Source of the DNA: Hetaerina americana
Taxonomy: Eukaryota > Arthropoda > Insecta > Odonata > Calopterygidae
Direction of reading: 5' to 3'
NCBI GenBank assembly: GCA_022747635.1
Contig: JAKTNV010000027.1
Location: forward strand, 3,730,501-3,794,500
DNA length: 64,000 nucleotides
Shown: piece after piece, positions 44,271 to 56,300 of the stretch
Position numbering within the stretch: the stretch's first letter is position 1
How the letters are laid out: every line of letters starts with the position of its first letter
Notes under the pieces: generated by a model
What the model was told of the DNA's origin: nothing
The model's input: only the letters and a program-made list of their open reading frames with translations
The model's database searches: none
Position numbers and translations under genes: made by a program

Positions 44271-44276
44271 CCTACT

Positions 44277-44670
44277 ACGCGAGCAGCGTAGATGAACTAG
44301 ATTTGTAAAACGTTGGTAAACTTATCCATCCAAAATATTAGAGCAGCTAGGCTTGGAATCACTCTGTGGAGCGATGGTAAATTACAGATTGAAGCTATTA
44401 CATAAATAGGAAGTCTCTTTAGCAGTGATGTTGAAAATGTTTTATTACCCCCATCGTACTACGGTAGGAGAAATCATGTCAGTAAAATTAGATAGATTAT
44501 GTTTGGAACAGATAGATTTAAGATGCCACTTTTTCCACGAAAGTTAGGGGATCATACGAGTAATAACATTGTTCGACCGTGATAGGGTCATATTGGGTCA
44601 TAAATTATTCTGGTGGCTACTCACCCCCTGCCACCGACCCTGGCGGTGGCTTGCAGGGTATAAACTAATT
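44277..44670 (+). pseudogene. CR1-like LINE 3' end, subfamily C
   Basis: Plus frames include ILEQLGLESLCGA, LFSSDVENVLLPPS and RCHFFHES-like residues, then tcaccccctgccaccgaccc and ggcggtggcttgcagggtat. The same layout as 27398-27875. Stops and a frameshift interrupt it. Confidence 0.8.
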
Positions 44671-45289
44671 GTCTCCGCTACCAAGTACAGAAGTAAGGAA
44701 TGTGACACACCGCGAACAGGGGCAATTCACAAGATATGCTTCAGCCTTCGTTAACCCCAATTTCTATCCAGAAGTAGACTTGAGCTGAACAAAACTTATT
44801 CAGATCATACAATACATAACATGCAAACTTTTAGGTTATGCGTGAATCCATCCCGCGACTCGGGTGTCTCACTTCCAGCGCGCTCAATTTATTTGAAAAT
44901 AATGGAAATTCTCTCTTAGCTCGCCGGAGAACTGTTGGATCATGTCGGGCGAGTGCCACGCATGCGCAGTAAGATGATGCGAGGCCTTCCGAGTTATCGC
45001 CTCGGGGGCGCGGCGTCATCACCTCCCGATTAATTTCGCGTCAGGCACGACTCGGACAAATCACGGCGAGTCGTCCTTCGTCAAACCCAGCTCCGAGAGC
45101 GCGTCAGGCGTCGACTCAGGACTGGCGGATGGATTTCACCACCCTGTAAGAGGGGACACGGGGATGAGGGCCGAAGGACGCGCGGGGTCTTAATGATAAG
45201 TGGCGACAGTTCCTTTCCTCAACTGCCTCCTCAAATAGCCCTCTGCTCCGTCCTTTTGTTGATGATCCTTTTTCCAATGGGGAAAGAAC
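44671..45289. other. Unannotated stretch, 0.62 kb
   Basis: Moderately GC-rich at 44930-45200; no element recognised. Confidence 0.35.
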
Positions 45290-45560
45290 AATGGACGAGA
45301 TGCAGATGCTGGAGACTAATGCTGAGAATAAAATGATGGACCGAGTAAGAAATGGAGAAGTGCTATGAGTGGGTGAAGTGAGGGCACTTACGAGAAGAAG
45401 GAGGCAACTGATTGGACACGTGCTGACCTTATGATAGTTTACCGAAGATCATGATTGAAAGAAATACGGTGGGAAAGAATTGGAGGAGAGAAAGCTTAGC
45501 AAGGGCCTCTTGAGGCAAGGATTGAAAATGTCCATGGGAACAGCTATGAGAGAGTAAGTG
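45290..45560 (+). pseudogene. LINE ORF2 C-terminal fragment
   Basis: Plus frames read MDRVRNGEVL, then VGEVRALTRRRRQLIGHVL and a decayed basic tail (KNWRRRK-like). This matches the NEEVLGMVGEERGLL...RQEKWMKGVL segment of the 38.6 kb LINE family type, but is clearly a different subfamily. Stops follow soon after. Confidence 0.65.
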
Positions 45561-45689
45561 CATAGTAATGTAACTGGATAGTTTTGACTGCTGCTAAAAA
45601 ACAATCCTCGCCATGATAAACTTTGGCTGTTATTCAAGTAATGATATTCACTGGAGGGAAACAATACATTACATTTATATAAATTTTTA

Positions 45690-46400
45690 TTTTATTTTTT
45701 ATTACCCTGCCAGGGTAATAAAAGTGCCCTCTAGGGTGTGTGGCAGGAGGTGAATACACACCAGACTAATTTCCACTTTAATATTTTTACCCCTTCCGCG
45801 GTCGGACAATGTTATTCTGATCCCTTGCCGTTCGTGGAAAAAATGACATCGTTAGTCTACTTGTTATACACTTAATCACTTTAGCTTTATTTACATGATC
45901 TATCCTACCGTAGCACGATGGGGGTAATAATACATTTTCAACATCACTGCTAAAGAGACGCCCTTCCAATTCATGCAAGAGATTTAATCTGTAATGTAAC
46001 TTTCGCTTCCTGAGTGATTCCCAGCCTAGCTGCTCTAATATTTTGAATGCGCCGCTAAGTTTATCATTAAAACGTTTTACTAATATAGCTCCTCTAAGCT
46101 GCCCGCGATCCAATTCGGCAATTAATCCAACTTCGTGAGGATCACATTCATACTTGTAGCATATTCTAAATGGGGCCTAACCAGCGAAAGATAACATTTC
46201 TCTTTGACATTTTCATCACTTCAAACCAGTACTCTTTTAATAAATCCTAATTTTTTGTTAGCTTGTCCACATATTCCCCCTAGTATGTGTTTCACCCAGG
46301 GGAGGTCGTGAGTGAGGGTAGCACCTCTAAGTATTTAATCGAGTCTACACATTCCATTTCGGTGTTCCCGATACAGTAGGTGTAAAGAGCATACGATGTG
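45690..46400 (-). pseudogene. CR1-like LINE C-terminus, subfamily C
   Basis: In reverse: IGNTEMECVDSIKYLEV, a decayed tgggtgaaacacat region, RGAILVKRFNDKLSGAFKIL, EQLGWESLRKRKLHYRLNLL, LFSSDVENVLLPPS and MSFFPRTARDQNNIVRPRKG with a stop at 45787. The 3' end at 45700-45760 carries the gtgtgtggcaggaggtg terminus. The 108-codon C-terminal frame is open. The stretch around 46270 preserves the ancestral form of the site that became a palindrome at 62390-62439. Confidence 0.9.
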
Positions 46401-47149
46401 TATTTTAAATGACCGTGCGTCCATTTGGGTGCGAACCATACCGACCCGCCCCTGGGATTATGACCCACCTCCCGAGGGATTCGCAGCAAGTTGTTATATT
46501 AACCGTGCTCTGGGCGATCCAATATCATCCCTTTCCAGGAGTTACTCCTTCCAAGTGGTAGGAAGGGCGGATCCGTCCGCCGCCATTGCGAAGGTCTTAG
46601 GGGGAGAGAGGGGGCGGGGGCGAAGGGCGGTCGACAACGAAACAAGGGCGTGCCCAAATATTTGGAAATTATTGATTTTCTGTTGCTGGCGGATCGCGCG
46701 AGTGGACCTCCTGCCCTATCATGGCGGCCTCGCACCCTCCGTATTCTTCTGTCGAGCCATTCTGAAGCCGAAATAATACGATACAGACAAGATGGCTAAT
46801 CTGGACACGCTGGAAAGACTTCCGCGTAAACACGAATACAAAACATGCCGTCAATCCTTTTGCCATCGCCCAAGGTTTTCTTTTTTTATATCGCTCCGCC
46901 AAAACGACGGGGGTTCTCGCGAATATCCCCTCGCCGAAGAGGGAAACTCGAAATTTGTGGATGCCGCCCACTAGCGCTGCGAGTGTTCTTCCCGCGAATC
47001 GCTGGTTACACGGAATTCCGCCTGATGGTGCGGCATTATTTTTCCCGGGAAATTTCACCTCGTTAAATTCGTAAATTTTGCAAAAGATACATTTCCTCCT
47101 ACATGACCAACTGAATCATGTAGGAGCAATTAATGGCCCTGACGTGGCG
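46401..47149. other. Unannotated stretch, 0.75 kb
   Basis: 46540-46740 is GC-rich. ORFs of 60-129 codons overlap on both strands without recognisable domains. Confidence 0.35.
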
Positions 47150-47500
47150 AAATTGTCATCTACATCTACACAATACCCCGCAAAGCGCCCCAAGGGCGTG
47201 TGGCGGGGATTTTTGATCACCACACGTAAAACAGACTAAAACCACAAGCAAAACCAACAAAGTCATGCCAATTTACACCCAAACAGACGCATGTTTTCGT
47301 GCTAAAACCTATTACACTTACTCGCATGCACATGTATATAATATCTACTAACATACTACTCGCCTACAAATGAGTAGGAAGACTCACACGCAATATGCGT
47401 CCTGACTTTCGCGACGCTCAAGCCTGCATGGACAAAAGGCACTCACTCATAGTACTCAATCCAGAACCGACTTCTTGGTTACTCCGAGTAAACGACAAAG
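47150..47500 (-). repeat. CR1-like LINE 3' UTR and tail, subfamily B
   Basis: Starts with catctacatctacacaatac and cgccccaagggcgtgtggcg, the inverted CR1 tail and terminus, then UTR words (gctaaaacctattacactta, acttactcgcatgcacatgt) shared with 50205-50560. No coding part. Confidence 0.75.
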
Positions 47501-47554
47501 GAGTTTTCACCCTTATCTCATAAAACATGATTAATACTAAGTTTTCTATTTATA

Positions 47555-47632
47555 ATATATATATATTATATATACATATATATATATATATTATATATAT
47601 TATATATATATATATAATTATATATATATATA

Positions 47633-47686
<54 letters not shown>
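47555..47686. repeat. (TA)n array, about 130 bp, with interruptions
   Basis: Almost pure TA with short tta/att breaks. It ends exactly where the LINE begins at 47687. Confidence 0.95.
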
Positions 47687-47689
<3 letters not shown>

Positions 47690-48724
47690 CACAACCAGGA
47701 GGTATTTGCCTGTTTCGTAGATTTCGAAAAAGCGTTTGATAGAGTGAATTGGGAAAAACTAATGAGTATTCTGCAGAAAATAGGAATAGATTTGAGGGAA
47801 AGGAGGCTAATCCGCAACCTGTACTTGTCTCAGACTGCTCAGGTGCGGGTGGGAAACGGGGAGTCAGGATGGGCAGTGTTAGGAAGGGGTGTAAGGCAGG
47901 GTTGCCCATTATCACCGTTGCTGTTCAACCTGTATGCAGAGGAAATGATTAAAGAGGCATGGGAAGAACTCGAGGTAGGAATGAAAGTGGGCGGGGAATT
48001 CGTAAAATCAGTTAGGTTTGCTGATGACCAAGCTTTAGTTTGTCAGTCAGCCAAGGGGCTGCAAGCATTGCTGAGTGAATTGGAAATTCAGTGCGACAGG
48101 TATGGGATGAGAATCAATATTAATAAAACAAAGGTTATGCGATTTTCTAGAAAGAAAAAGGCCAAACTTAACATTAAAATAGGAGGGCAAAAACTAGAGC
48201 AGGTAGAACAGTTTACGTATCTCGGTAGTGTTTTGGACCAACACGCTCAAAGTAGTAGGGACGTAAGGAGAAGAATTGCGCTAGGCAAAGAGGCTTTCAC
48301 AAGGAGGAGGGAGTTGATGACGGGGACTTTGAGTAAGGATGTTAAGAAAAGACTCGTAAAAACTTTGATATGGAGCGTAGCTATGTACGGTGCGGAAACG
48401 TGGTCATTGAAGCAGGAGGATAGACGTAGACTGGAGGCTTTTGAAATGTGGGTGTGGAGAAGAATGGAGAAGGTGAAATGGACAGAGAAGAAAACAAATG
48501 AGGAAGTACTTGGTATGGTGGGCGAAGAGAGGGGTTTGTTGGGAGCAATCCTATGGAGGCAGGAAAAGTGGATGAAGGGGGTGTTGACCGGCAGTGGGAT
48601 GTTGAAGACTGTAATAGAGGGTAGAATGTTGGGCAAAAGAGGAAAGGGAAGGAACAGGATAGGGATGTTGGACGGGATGAGGGGAGGAAGAAAGTACTCA
48701 GAGATGAAGAGGGACCTGATATAG
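47687..48724 (+). CDS. LINE ORF2 RT fragment, open to its stop (about 345 codons)
   Basis: From base 47687 the frame reads EHNQEVFACFVDFEKAFD, so the first catalytic Asp region is included; the first Met is at 47744. It continues with GRGVRQGCPLSPLL, VRFADDQALVCQ (both catalytic Asp present), KVMRFSRKKK, FTYLGSVLDQ, MYGAETWSL and GEERGLLGAILWRQEKWMKG to a stop at 48722-48724. It matches residues 245-590 of the 38561-40333 ORF with few differences. The fingers and endonuclease are missing because of 5' truncation. No promoter is visible, so expression would depend on read-through. Confidence 0.85.
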
Positions 48725-48825
48725 AGTAGGATGATGGATTTTGTGTTTTGTTAGGAGTAATAAAATATCTGTTTGGTGGTTAGTTGTGTCCATCCAAAAA
48801 CCTACCTTAACCGGTAGATTACCTT
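47687..48825 (+). mobile_element. 5'-truncated LINE, sister of the 38.5-40.4 kb copy
   Basis: Runs from the (TA)n junction through an open RT ORF to a 3' UTR with ttagttgtgtccatcc and ccttaaccggtagattacct, followed by an A run and TA repeats. The DNA is very similar to the minus-strand copy at 38478-40364, so both are recent. Confidence 0.9.
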
Positions 48826-49000
48826 AAAAAAAAAAAAATATATATAAATATATATATATATATGTATATATATATGTATATTATATATATGTATATATAT
48901 ATATGTATATACATTATCGATGATATAAAAACACTCACAGGAGCATTAAATATTGGGACGGCACAATAGAACACAAATAAAATACTGTCGGTTGGTACTC
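48826..49000. repeat. (TA)n array and module fragment
   Basis: 48835-48915 is TA-rich. 48916-48990 (atcgatgatataaaaacact, ggcacaatagaacacaaata) repeats, in reverse, the sequence at 37795-37860 beside another (TA)n array. Confidence 0.8.
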
Positions 49001-49151
49001 CTTCCTTTTTAAACCATTTTATGCTTCTACATTCCATTTTCTAACCCGCCGCCCCTGCCTTATCTTTTTGAATCGGACGCTACATTTCATAACAACTAAG
49101 TTGTGGTCAGAGTCCGCATCTGCGCATCCGCATCCGCATCTGGTACTATGC

Positions 49152-49546
49152 GTGCAAGCTTCTTTTACGGCAGTCCTATGGGGGTGTCCTTTGATGGAGT
49201 GAGGATTTTATTTTTGTAGGGAGTAGGAAATATCGTACTGGTGCCAATTCAGGGCAGTAAGGGGGTTGGGGAATCTTCACGATGTCTTTGCAGAAGGTCT
49301 TCGCAAGCAGACACTCGGCTTTGCTCTTCTTGGTCGTCAGTCAAGACCTTCGGGAGGACGAGTTTAGCGCAGATCTTTCCCATCGCCAAATTTTCATTGT
49401 CAATGGTGTGTGCACTGCCATCTTATCAATGCCAATAATACTATGTGCGATCATACGATCACACTTAACCGACACGGTCTGAATTCAGCACTTCACGCAC
49501 ACACGTCAGGAAAAAATTGTTACCGATACTATGTGTACAAACCTTG
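49152..49546 (-). mobile_element. Short mariner derivative, minus strand
   Basis: The right end (gtacaaaccttg, TA at 49547) matches the 59031-59957 family. In reverse, frames give a decayed HTH2 segment and IPQPPYCPELAPV. It shares the 5' deletion junction (cctgacgtgtgtgcgtgaag) with the copies at 3859-5339 and 24899-25320, and lacks the core with the first two catalytic Asp. Its 3' end is truncated near 49152. Confidence 0.75.
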
Positions 49547-49549
49547 TAG

Positions 49550-50200
49550 ATTGCGTATGATCAACGCGCAAGCACTTCATAATCCAAAATAATACGCGTA
49601 CTGTTTTAATCGCCTCGTCGCTGAATGGCGTCAACAATTGCTCCATTTCATACTTATAATTGAGAGAATGGAGAGTGCCAGCGTTAGCGTCGAATGACGA
49701 GGGAATTATCTCGGCGGATTCAGGAGAGTCGGCGACTGGCGGTCGTTTCGGGCGGCGGGAGCCGGCCCTGGCGGGAAGGATACCGCCCCGTCCCTCATGG
49801 CCGCCTGCTGCGCGGGACATACCATGACTTCGCCGCAGATATATAAGCACATATCCCACCCGCCCACCCTCAGGTAGAGGAGAGCGTGGGAACAGTGCGG
49901 GCCCAACTGTGTCGCCGTAGTTGTCATTTATCGATAGCCGGAGTGGTCTGCATAATGTATGGAGGCGAGACGTGGCAGGTGAGAGAGGGAATACGTACGA
50001 GTAGTCATGAGAAGTTAGGATTTTGAGATGGAAGATGCTGCGTTGTTAGGGCCTCTCTTCAATTGCGCGGGGCGGGGTTCGTCTTTTTTTAAACCTCCGC
50101 TTCGAGGATGCGCATGACGTCATCTACTCCTCCCGTGATTGTCGGATCCCCGAATACACTCCTCTTGCGTAAACATAAGCATTACAGTTAGTTTAGTACT
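49550..50200. other. Unannotated stretch, 0.65 kb
   Basis: 49680-49900 is GC-rich with overlapping ORFs. No element recognised. Confidence 0.35.
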
Positions 50201-50204
50201 TCGT

Positions 50205-50560
50205 ACATCTACATATTACCCCATGAGCCGCCGCAGGGGCGTGCGGGCGGTGGGTGTGAGGTCGTAAAACAGAATGAAGCCACTTGAAAAGCCAACATAT
50301 TCGTGCGAATCTACACCCACAATGGCGTATACCATATTCATGCTAAAACCTTTTTGACTTACACGCATGCAAACACACGCCCTATCAGCTAACATACGCG
50401 GGGACATGAACCTACTAGTGGGGTAAAAATCTATTCAATAACGTAAGAATGAGGATTGAATAGTAAGAAGGGGAAAGTCCGCTACCACACGAACATGCAA
50501 ACTCATGGTCTCCACCCCCAAAGACACAAGTAGAGAATGATTAATATAGATTTATTATTA
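50205..50560 (-). repeat. CR1-like LINE 3' UTR and tail, subfamily B
   Basis: Starts tacatctacatattacccca and gccgccgcaggggcgtgcgg, then shares catgctaaaacctttttgac and acgaacatgcaaactcatgg with other subfamily B tails. Only non-coding sequence. Confidence 0.75.
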
Positions 50561-50807
50561 ATTGCAATAATGTAGATTTTACTAGAGTTGACCTTTTTAC
50601 AAAAAAAAAAGAAAATTGCGCTTTAAAACTTGACGGAAACGTTTTTCATTATGATTACTCAATTCAATTACGTCTTCGACGCGAGAAATTACACCCACTA
50701 CCTCTTGAAAAGCAATGTTTTTTTTTAATTTTCATGGCATCAGGATGCATATATGCAAGGAAATGAGCAAACCATTTCGGAATCTTTCAACAGGGTAAAA
50801 AAATAAA

Positions 50808-50919
50808 CTTTGCACTTCCACATAAAGATTAAATACTTCATACGTCCACGGTTTCGATACTGCGTATCGTCGGAACCATGGCCGCGTGACGTCTTAAGTA
50901 TTTATGCGGAAGTGCAAAG
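50808..50919. repeat. 112-bp imperfect hairpin
   Basis: Outer arms ctttgcacttccacataaa and tttatgcggaagtgcaaag pair with one mismatch, and the apex region ggtttcgatactgcgtatcg folds on itself. It belongs to the fold-back class described under findings. Confidence 0.85.
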
Positions 50920-51579
50920 TTTCCTTCTCCACCCTCATCATGAAGGAATTCCACAAAGTGAAGCCTGGAACCATTTTGTCTTTCGAAAGGTTTGCAAATG
51001 CGTAGATAGTAATTTGGAAACGACAGTTTCATTGGTACTTGCATAATGTCTTCTTCAGTAATCGAGGATTGATAAAATGATTTCTAAATGAGCAATGGCT
51101 GGAGTAAATCAATTGTTGACCTCAACTAAGATTCATCTTGAACCTTTCCCCAACCCACGTGCGAGAAACGTGATGGAATGGCGCGCCATCCTCTCTCCGA
51201 AATCCTTGCACGGGGCCTGCTTACTTCGCAGCCCCTGCGACCGGCCGAGGCAGGATTAGAATGGCACGGAGGCTCGCGTGCACCACAGGGGGGGGGGAGG
51301 GTGACCTCCGAGAGAGAGAGAAGGGGAAGAGGCACGTGGGAAAGGGGAGGGAGGCGTTGGCCATCAGGGTATGGAGGACCTAGTGGATCCAGCGAAATCG
51401 TTGCATAAGGAAGTTCCTCGCTCAAATTTTTCAGCATTTCTTCAAGTGTCGTATCTTCAGACGTCACTGTTCGCTCGACGTACTTCTAAGCGCGTCACAG
51501 TTTGAAGACGGAAGTTGCTTTCGTCAGTCGTCACTTTAGACTCACGTCGACGTAAACACCACGCGATCACACCACGTGG
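50920..51579. other. Unannotated stretch, 0.66 kb
   Basis: 51120-51400 is GC-rich with a poly-G run and a 113-codon minus ORF lacking any domain. Confidence 0.35.
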
Positions 51580-51880
51580 TAAGTGTGAGGAAGGAGGGAG
51601 AGGATGAGAAAAGGTAATAACGATCAGTTGAAAACTATCAAATACGGTGCCAATTTCTATACATGTTGGGGGAAGACTTAATTCAAAACAAGGGTTTATA
51701 CACGTAATAAATTATGTATTTGTTATACGAGCGAAGGGAATAAAAAATGAACCTCAACCATTTATACGACAGACCATGCGGAATTAGGAAGGGGAATTTT
51801 GCTATCACACGAACATGCAACTAATGGTCTCTGCCCTAAGACGTCACCCGCGAACGACTCTCGAATGTTTAGAGAAGAAC
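51580..51880 (-). repeat. CR1-like LINE 3' UTR fragment
   Basis: Shares aagacttaattcaaaacaag, acgagcgaagggaataaaaa and acacgaacatgcaacta-type words with 43949-44270. The CR1 terminus itself is not preserved. Confidence 0.6.
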
Positions 51881-52689
51881 AGTGGCTCGGGTTTGATAAA
51901 GGGTGAATCGGTCATTATTCGTTCATTCTGATTTAAACGAGAACGAGAAATTAGCGACTATCGATGCGACCCTTAGGCGGCCCTGCGCTAAAATCATCTC
52001 CCAAAGGCCCTGCATTGCAATGGCAAGCCATTCTTCAACTCCAAGCCCTTCCTCCAGTCATTCCGTCCCTTGCATCCACTGCTCTCTCTCTCTCTTCCTC
52101 CTCTCTCGCTTATTCAACTTTCTATCAATATCTTCATCACGTCCTTTATTATTTCCCTTCCTTCAGATGTGAAACGAGTCGAGGCGGAGTTGAAGGTCCA
52201 AATTAATTAAACTATTTGCAATACCGTACCGTGTATTGACCGCGGAAGCGGCATTGACCTGTGTGAGGTCAGTTTCGGAGCGGACTTTGTTGGTCTGATC
52301 CTCTCTTCATGCCGGGCACCCTTTAATCGCTCCGGGGTCCACTATCCTGCCGAGGCATCGCGGTTGGTAGCACGTGGGATGTGCACGTGGGATACACGAA
52401 CACGTTTCAAGGAATTAGCGTGGCTCTTAGGTAAGTGCGAAGGTTATATTTTCGGGAATACAAAGCAAGATCTACAGTAATTTTTTCCTTTCAGGTCAGG
52501 CTATGACTTTCATATCCCCAAAATAATAAAACAAACAAACACTAGCGTTAAAACGACATATAACCCGCGTAGAATCAATTAAATTAGTGCCTCGAAAAAC
52601 GGTCAAGATAGTGAAATGGGTGAATATAAAACTAGTGCCTCTGTTAGCAATGAATTCTTGCGTCCAGAAAACCCTCAAACAAAAGGTGA
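51881..52689. other. Unannotated stretch, 0.8 kb
   Basis: A pyrimidine-rich tract (52060-52170) and no recognisable element or gene. Confidence 0.35.
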
Positions 52690-54330
52690 TAGACTAAATA
52701 CTCTTTAAGTCTATCATCTATATAATTATAACTTAAAACTGCCGTAGCATTGGAAACAAAATTTCGGATATTAAAATTATTTTGTTAGTACAGAGGCAGA
52801 CATAGCAGTTGGAACGGAGAGTTGGCTCGCGGGAGATATTGCAAACAATGAAGTTCTTCGGAGCGGTTTCACAATTTACGGAAGGGACAAGGTGGGGGAG
52901 TATTCATTGCTGTAAATGTGCATCTCAGTAGCCAACGATATGAATGCGACGAAAATGACAGAAAGCGTTTGGTGCAACATGAGGAAGGACTACAGCGACA
53001 GAAGCCTATTCGTGTGCACACCTTACAGACCCCCGGATTCCATAACAGATGTTCTATGTGTATAAGCTCGATGACCAAATATCCACTCTCAGCAACATAC
53101 ACAGCGACTAATACGGGACCACAGCATACTTGATATATTCGCGACACTTTTGCTAGAAATCATCACAAACATTAAAATAATGGACCGCAAAAGTGACCAT
53201 AGAGCTATTTTTGTAGAATTTAGAACTAAATTCGTGAAAATAGACAAAGATAAGTGTGAAATATACTAATTCAGCAAAGCAAATTTTAACGGAATTCTTG
53301 AATACTTTAAAAAGGAATTACCAGAATTCAAGACGAAAACACTGACAACTGATACAGAGAGCACATGAAAATAATTCTGAAATATAATACGCGAAGGAAT
53401 GAGGGCGCACATCCCATCCAAACTTGAATGAATGTGACAGGGAAGAACCTAGATGATACATCGGGGAGGTCAGATCGGCATTAAGAAGGCAGAGGATGGC
53501 TGCATTAAGATTTTACTAAGAGTTAAAAAAGTGACGATATAGTTTATGTGAGTAAATCCAAACGGAAACAATGAGAATTTCATGGTGAAACGAATGGTAT
53601 CATGCACTAAACCCTAAACTCGTTCAAATCAAAAATACTAAGCAAATATCCGGAGGAAAATCCAATCTGGTCCTATGCAAGAGAAACACAGGGTAAACGT
53701 CCAACTGCACATTGTTTGAAGACAGAAAACGGCGAACTCATTACAGGTAACGAGGAAAAGGTATATATTTTGAACAAGGTTTTCCAGAGCGACGATAATA
53801 AAGACGCAAACCCACCGAACCAGCTTCCGCGCCCACCCGGCGAACACATGAGCGACATAACACTGATCAAGAAAGAAAAAGAACATCTGCTCCGTAGTAT
53901 CAAAGCACACAAGGCACCTGGTCCGGAAAAAATACCTGCTGGAATATTAAAGGAACTAGCAGTATTCAAGAGAATACCTCGTTTTTACATATTGTCTTTC
54001 TAAAATCGATAGAAGAAGGTAAAGTGCCTCGCGACTGGAAGCTAGTCCATATGACTCCCATCTGTAAAGGCGTTGGAATAGAGATAAACCAACCAATTAC
54101 CGACCCATTTCTTTAGCATCGATCACTTATAAAATATTTGAACTCATAATTTTCAGTAACGTTACAAGATTTCTCGATAGTAACTAACTTCTCGCTTCGA
54201 AGGAAACAACGTATGGTATTTTAAAATTCCCGAACACCGTTCATCGCCAATTACTCTAATGACCGGGGATTTATCACCCCCTGCCACTCGCCATCTTGTT
54301 GATTTCCAGGGCAATAAGATTTAGAAAATA
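52690..54330 (+). pseudogene. CR1-like LINE ORF2 relic with endonuclease and RT N-terminus
   Basis: Plus frames read ADIAVGTESWLAGDIANNEV (about 52800-52860) and RSGFTIYGRDK, the N-terminal endonuclease region (the usual TE-x-WL signature), later RKSDHRAIFVEFR near 53185 (the SDH motif of the endonuclease fold), then GELITGNEEKVYILNKVFQS (53726-53790), KAHKAPGPEKIPAGILKELA and VPRDWKLVHMTPICKG near 54030, the start of RT, with a decayed NYRPISL block at about 54090. After 54200 it jumps to a CR1-type terminus (tcaccccctgccactcg), so the RT palm and C-terminus are deleted. Many stops and frameshifts. It is the only CR1-like copy here that retains an endonuclease. Confidence 0.85.
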
Positions 54331-56300
54331 TATTCCCAGTAATTTTAAATCCAATAACACAATCAAAGATTAATTATCTCGGAAAAAGAGAATTATGCGC
54401 ACTTACTTAGGCATTTACGCCGAATCTAATTGTTTTTCTTGACTCTCTGTAATATCACCCAATCTCCTTTCCATCCACTTGGATAATCGGTTAGGCCATG
54501 CCTACATTAGTGATGCCATTGGCAACACTAATCCCAATGGCATTGCGTTTTCCTGTGCTCGATTCCGGTGAGAACACTGTTGAATGAGAGCAGTCCGCGA
54601 GAACAGGTGAACAGAGAATAAACTGTAGTGATGAATTTTGAATGTGATTGGTTTTGTAGGTATCATGGCGGAGGAAACAACTTTTGGTCGCAAATACGGA
54701 CGATAAGGGCGCGCATTCGGAGAAGCTGAGAAGAGGAATGTCGGATGGGAACGGTGAAAACTGTCGATTCAAATAAAATCAATGGATTTTGATTATTCGT
54801 TTAATTAATATTGATCTATCTTCCTTAGGCAACTTCAGCATGACTCCCGTAAGACTTTCATCAACACATTAAGGACTCTGTTTGGCCACAATATGCTATT
54901 CCACGATTTGTATGACTATGAATTTTCGAATCCATCAAGATTGCCCGCGGAAGTATCTTGAGCTTAAAACCCATTCGTCATAATGCTCTACTCGTAGTAA
55001 TTATTAGCATGTAGCTTCACAATTTATACTATGAAGTATCTAGCGGATTTTCGACTACTTTATTGATTTTTATGAGGATCTCGTAACAATTCAAAGCAGC
55101 AAAATCTCGGCATTAGCTTGAAAACACTACACAATTATGAATGCCCAATTTCGAATGCCACGCTAAAATCAATCTAATCAAAAGTCAACGCCATGTTAAA
55201 CAAATTAAGTGATAAGATATGACAGATGTAAAGGAAATCGTCTTGTGAGAGGACGTGGTCGAAATAGGCCACTACGCGCCCATCTGGTCCAGATTCCATT
55301 CCGATCGAACCAAAATCTGAGTTGACTTTTTGAGTTGAAATGTTTCGCCGGTTGCCAAGGGGACGAGGAGGGGGGTGGGGAGGGTAGGGGGGGGAGGGGG
55401 GGGGGTCGCGCTTGCGTGTGCGTGTGTGTACTTGTATTTAGATATATACATATTCACTCCCCGAGAAATACGAGAGGTGTACGGCTTGCATGTCAGGGTA
55501 AGAGGTGTTTCGAGTCTCCAGCGGAACGTAGGGAATCGATCCTAGCGGACGGAACGGAGGGGCAAGGGTAGTGGGGGAGAGACCCCTGCTCCGCTGTCGG
55601 CCTGTCGAAGCGGCGGAGGGGGAGGGGACCGGAGTCGGGGGAAGGGGGGGCGGGGCGGCCGTGGTGGAGTGCTGAACGGAATGAAGACGCGGACCCGGAG
55701 ATGGAGGATGGGCCGACCCCGTGAATGCCGGGGTCTCCCCCCGGGGTGAGGCGAGGGGGGCTTTCCCGCCCTTTCGAATGAGCCATCTCCCCCCGGCCGA
55801 TACGTGTGGCGATGCGGCGAGGCTACTGGCTGCCGGATGCATCCTTTGTTTATTCGCGTGTCGTTCGCTGCTTTGTTGTGTGTGTGTAAGTGTACACTTA
55901 TTTACTTGCCCCTTGCTTGTTTTGCGTTTCGAATGAACAGAGTGGTTCGAGGGAGCGATACGGGGCGTGGCAGGGGGCCATGAGGCTCCAGGAGGTGGCG
56001 GCGGTGGACGGAAAATCAATCCCTCGGAGAACCCCCATCCAACACCGCCTGCGCCGCCCTCCTGCTGTTTCGTTAATGGCGACCGATACAAGGCGCTGCT
56101 CCCGTCTGCCGAAAATATACAAAAACATACCACGAAATAAACCATGCGGCAGAGGAAATGTTCCTCTTTCTTCATTTGTGGTGCGCCACCATTATCAAGC
56201 TCCGTTATTCGTTCATCGAAGATACATAATTGATTGAAAGACAACATTTATAAAATACGATCTGCAGTACAGTCACGTCAGTTCTCAGAATAGTTGGATA
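54331..56300. other. Unannotated stretch, 2 kb, with a large GC-rich block
   Basis: 54331-55320 is AT-rich. 55340-56060 is strongly GC-rich with G runs and many CpG. The longest non-transposon ORF of the window (minus, 55438-56247, 269 codons) lies here, Pro/Ser-rich and without a domain, but four other frames are open too, so I do not call a gene. Confidence 0.4.

Noticed and set aside
55438..56247. 269-codon minus-strand ORF, Pro/Ser/Arg-rich
   Set aside because: It lies in a GC-rich, low-stop region where several other frames are open as well; no domain, signal peptide or periodicity supports it.
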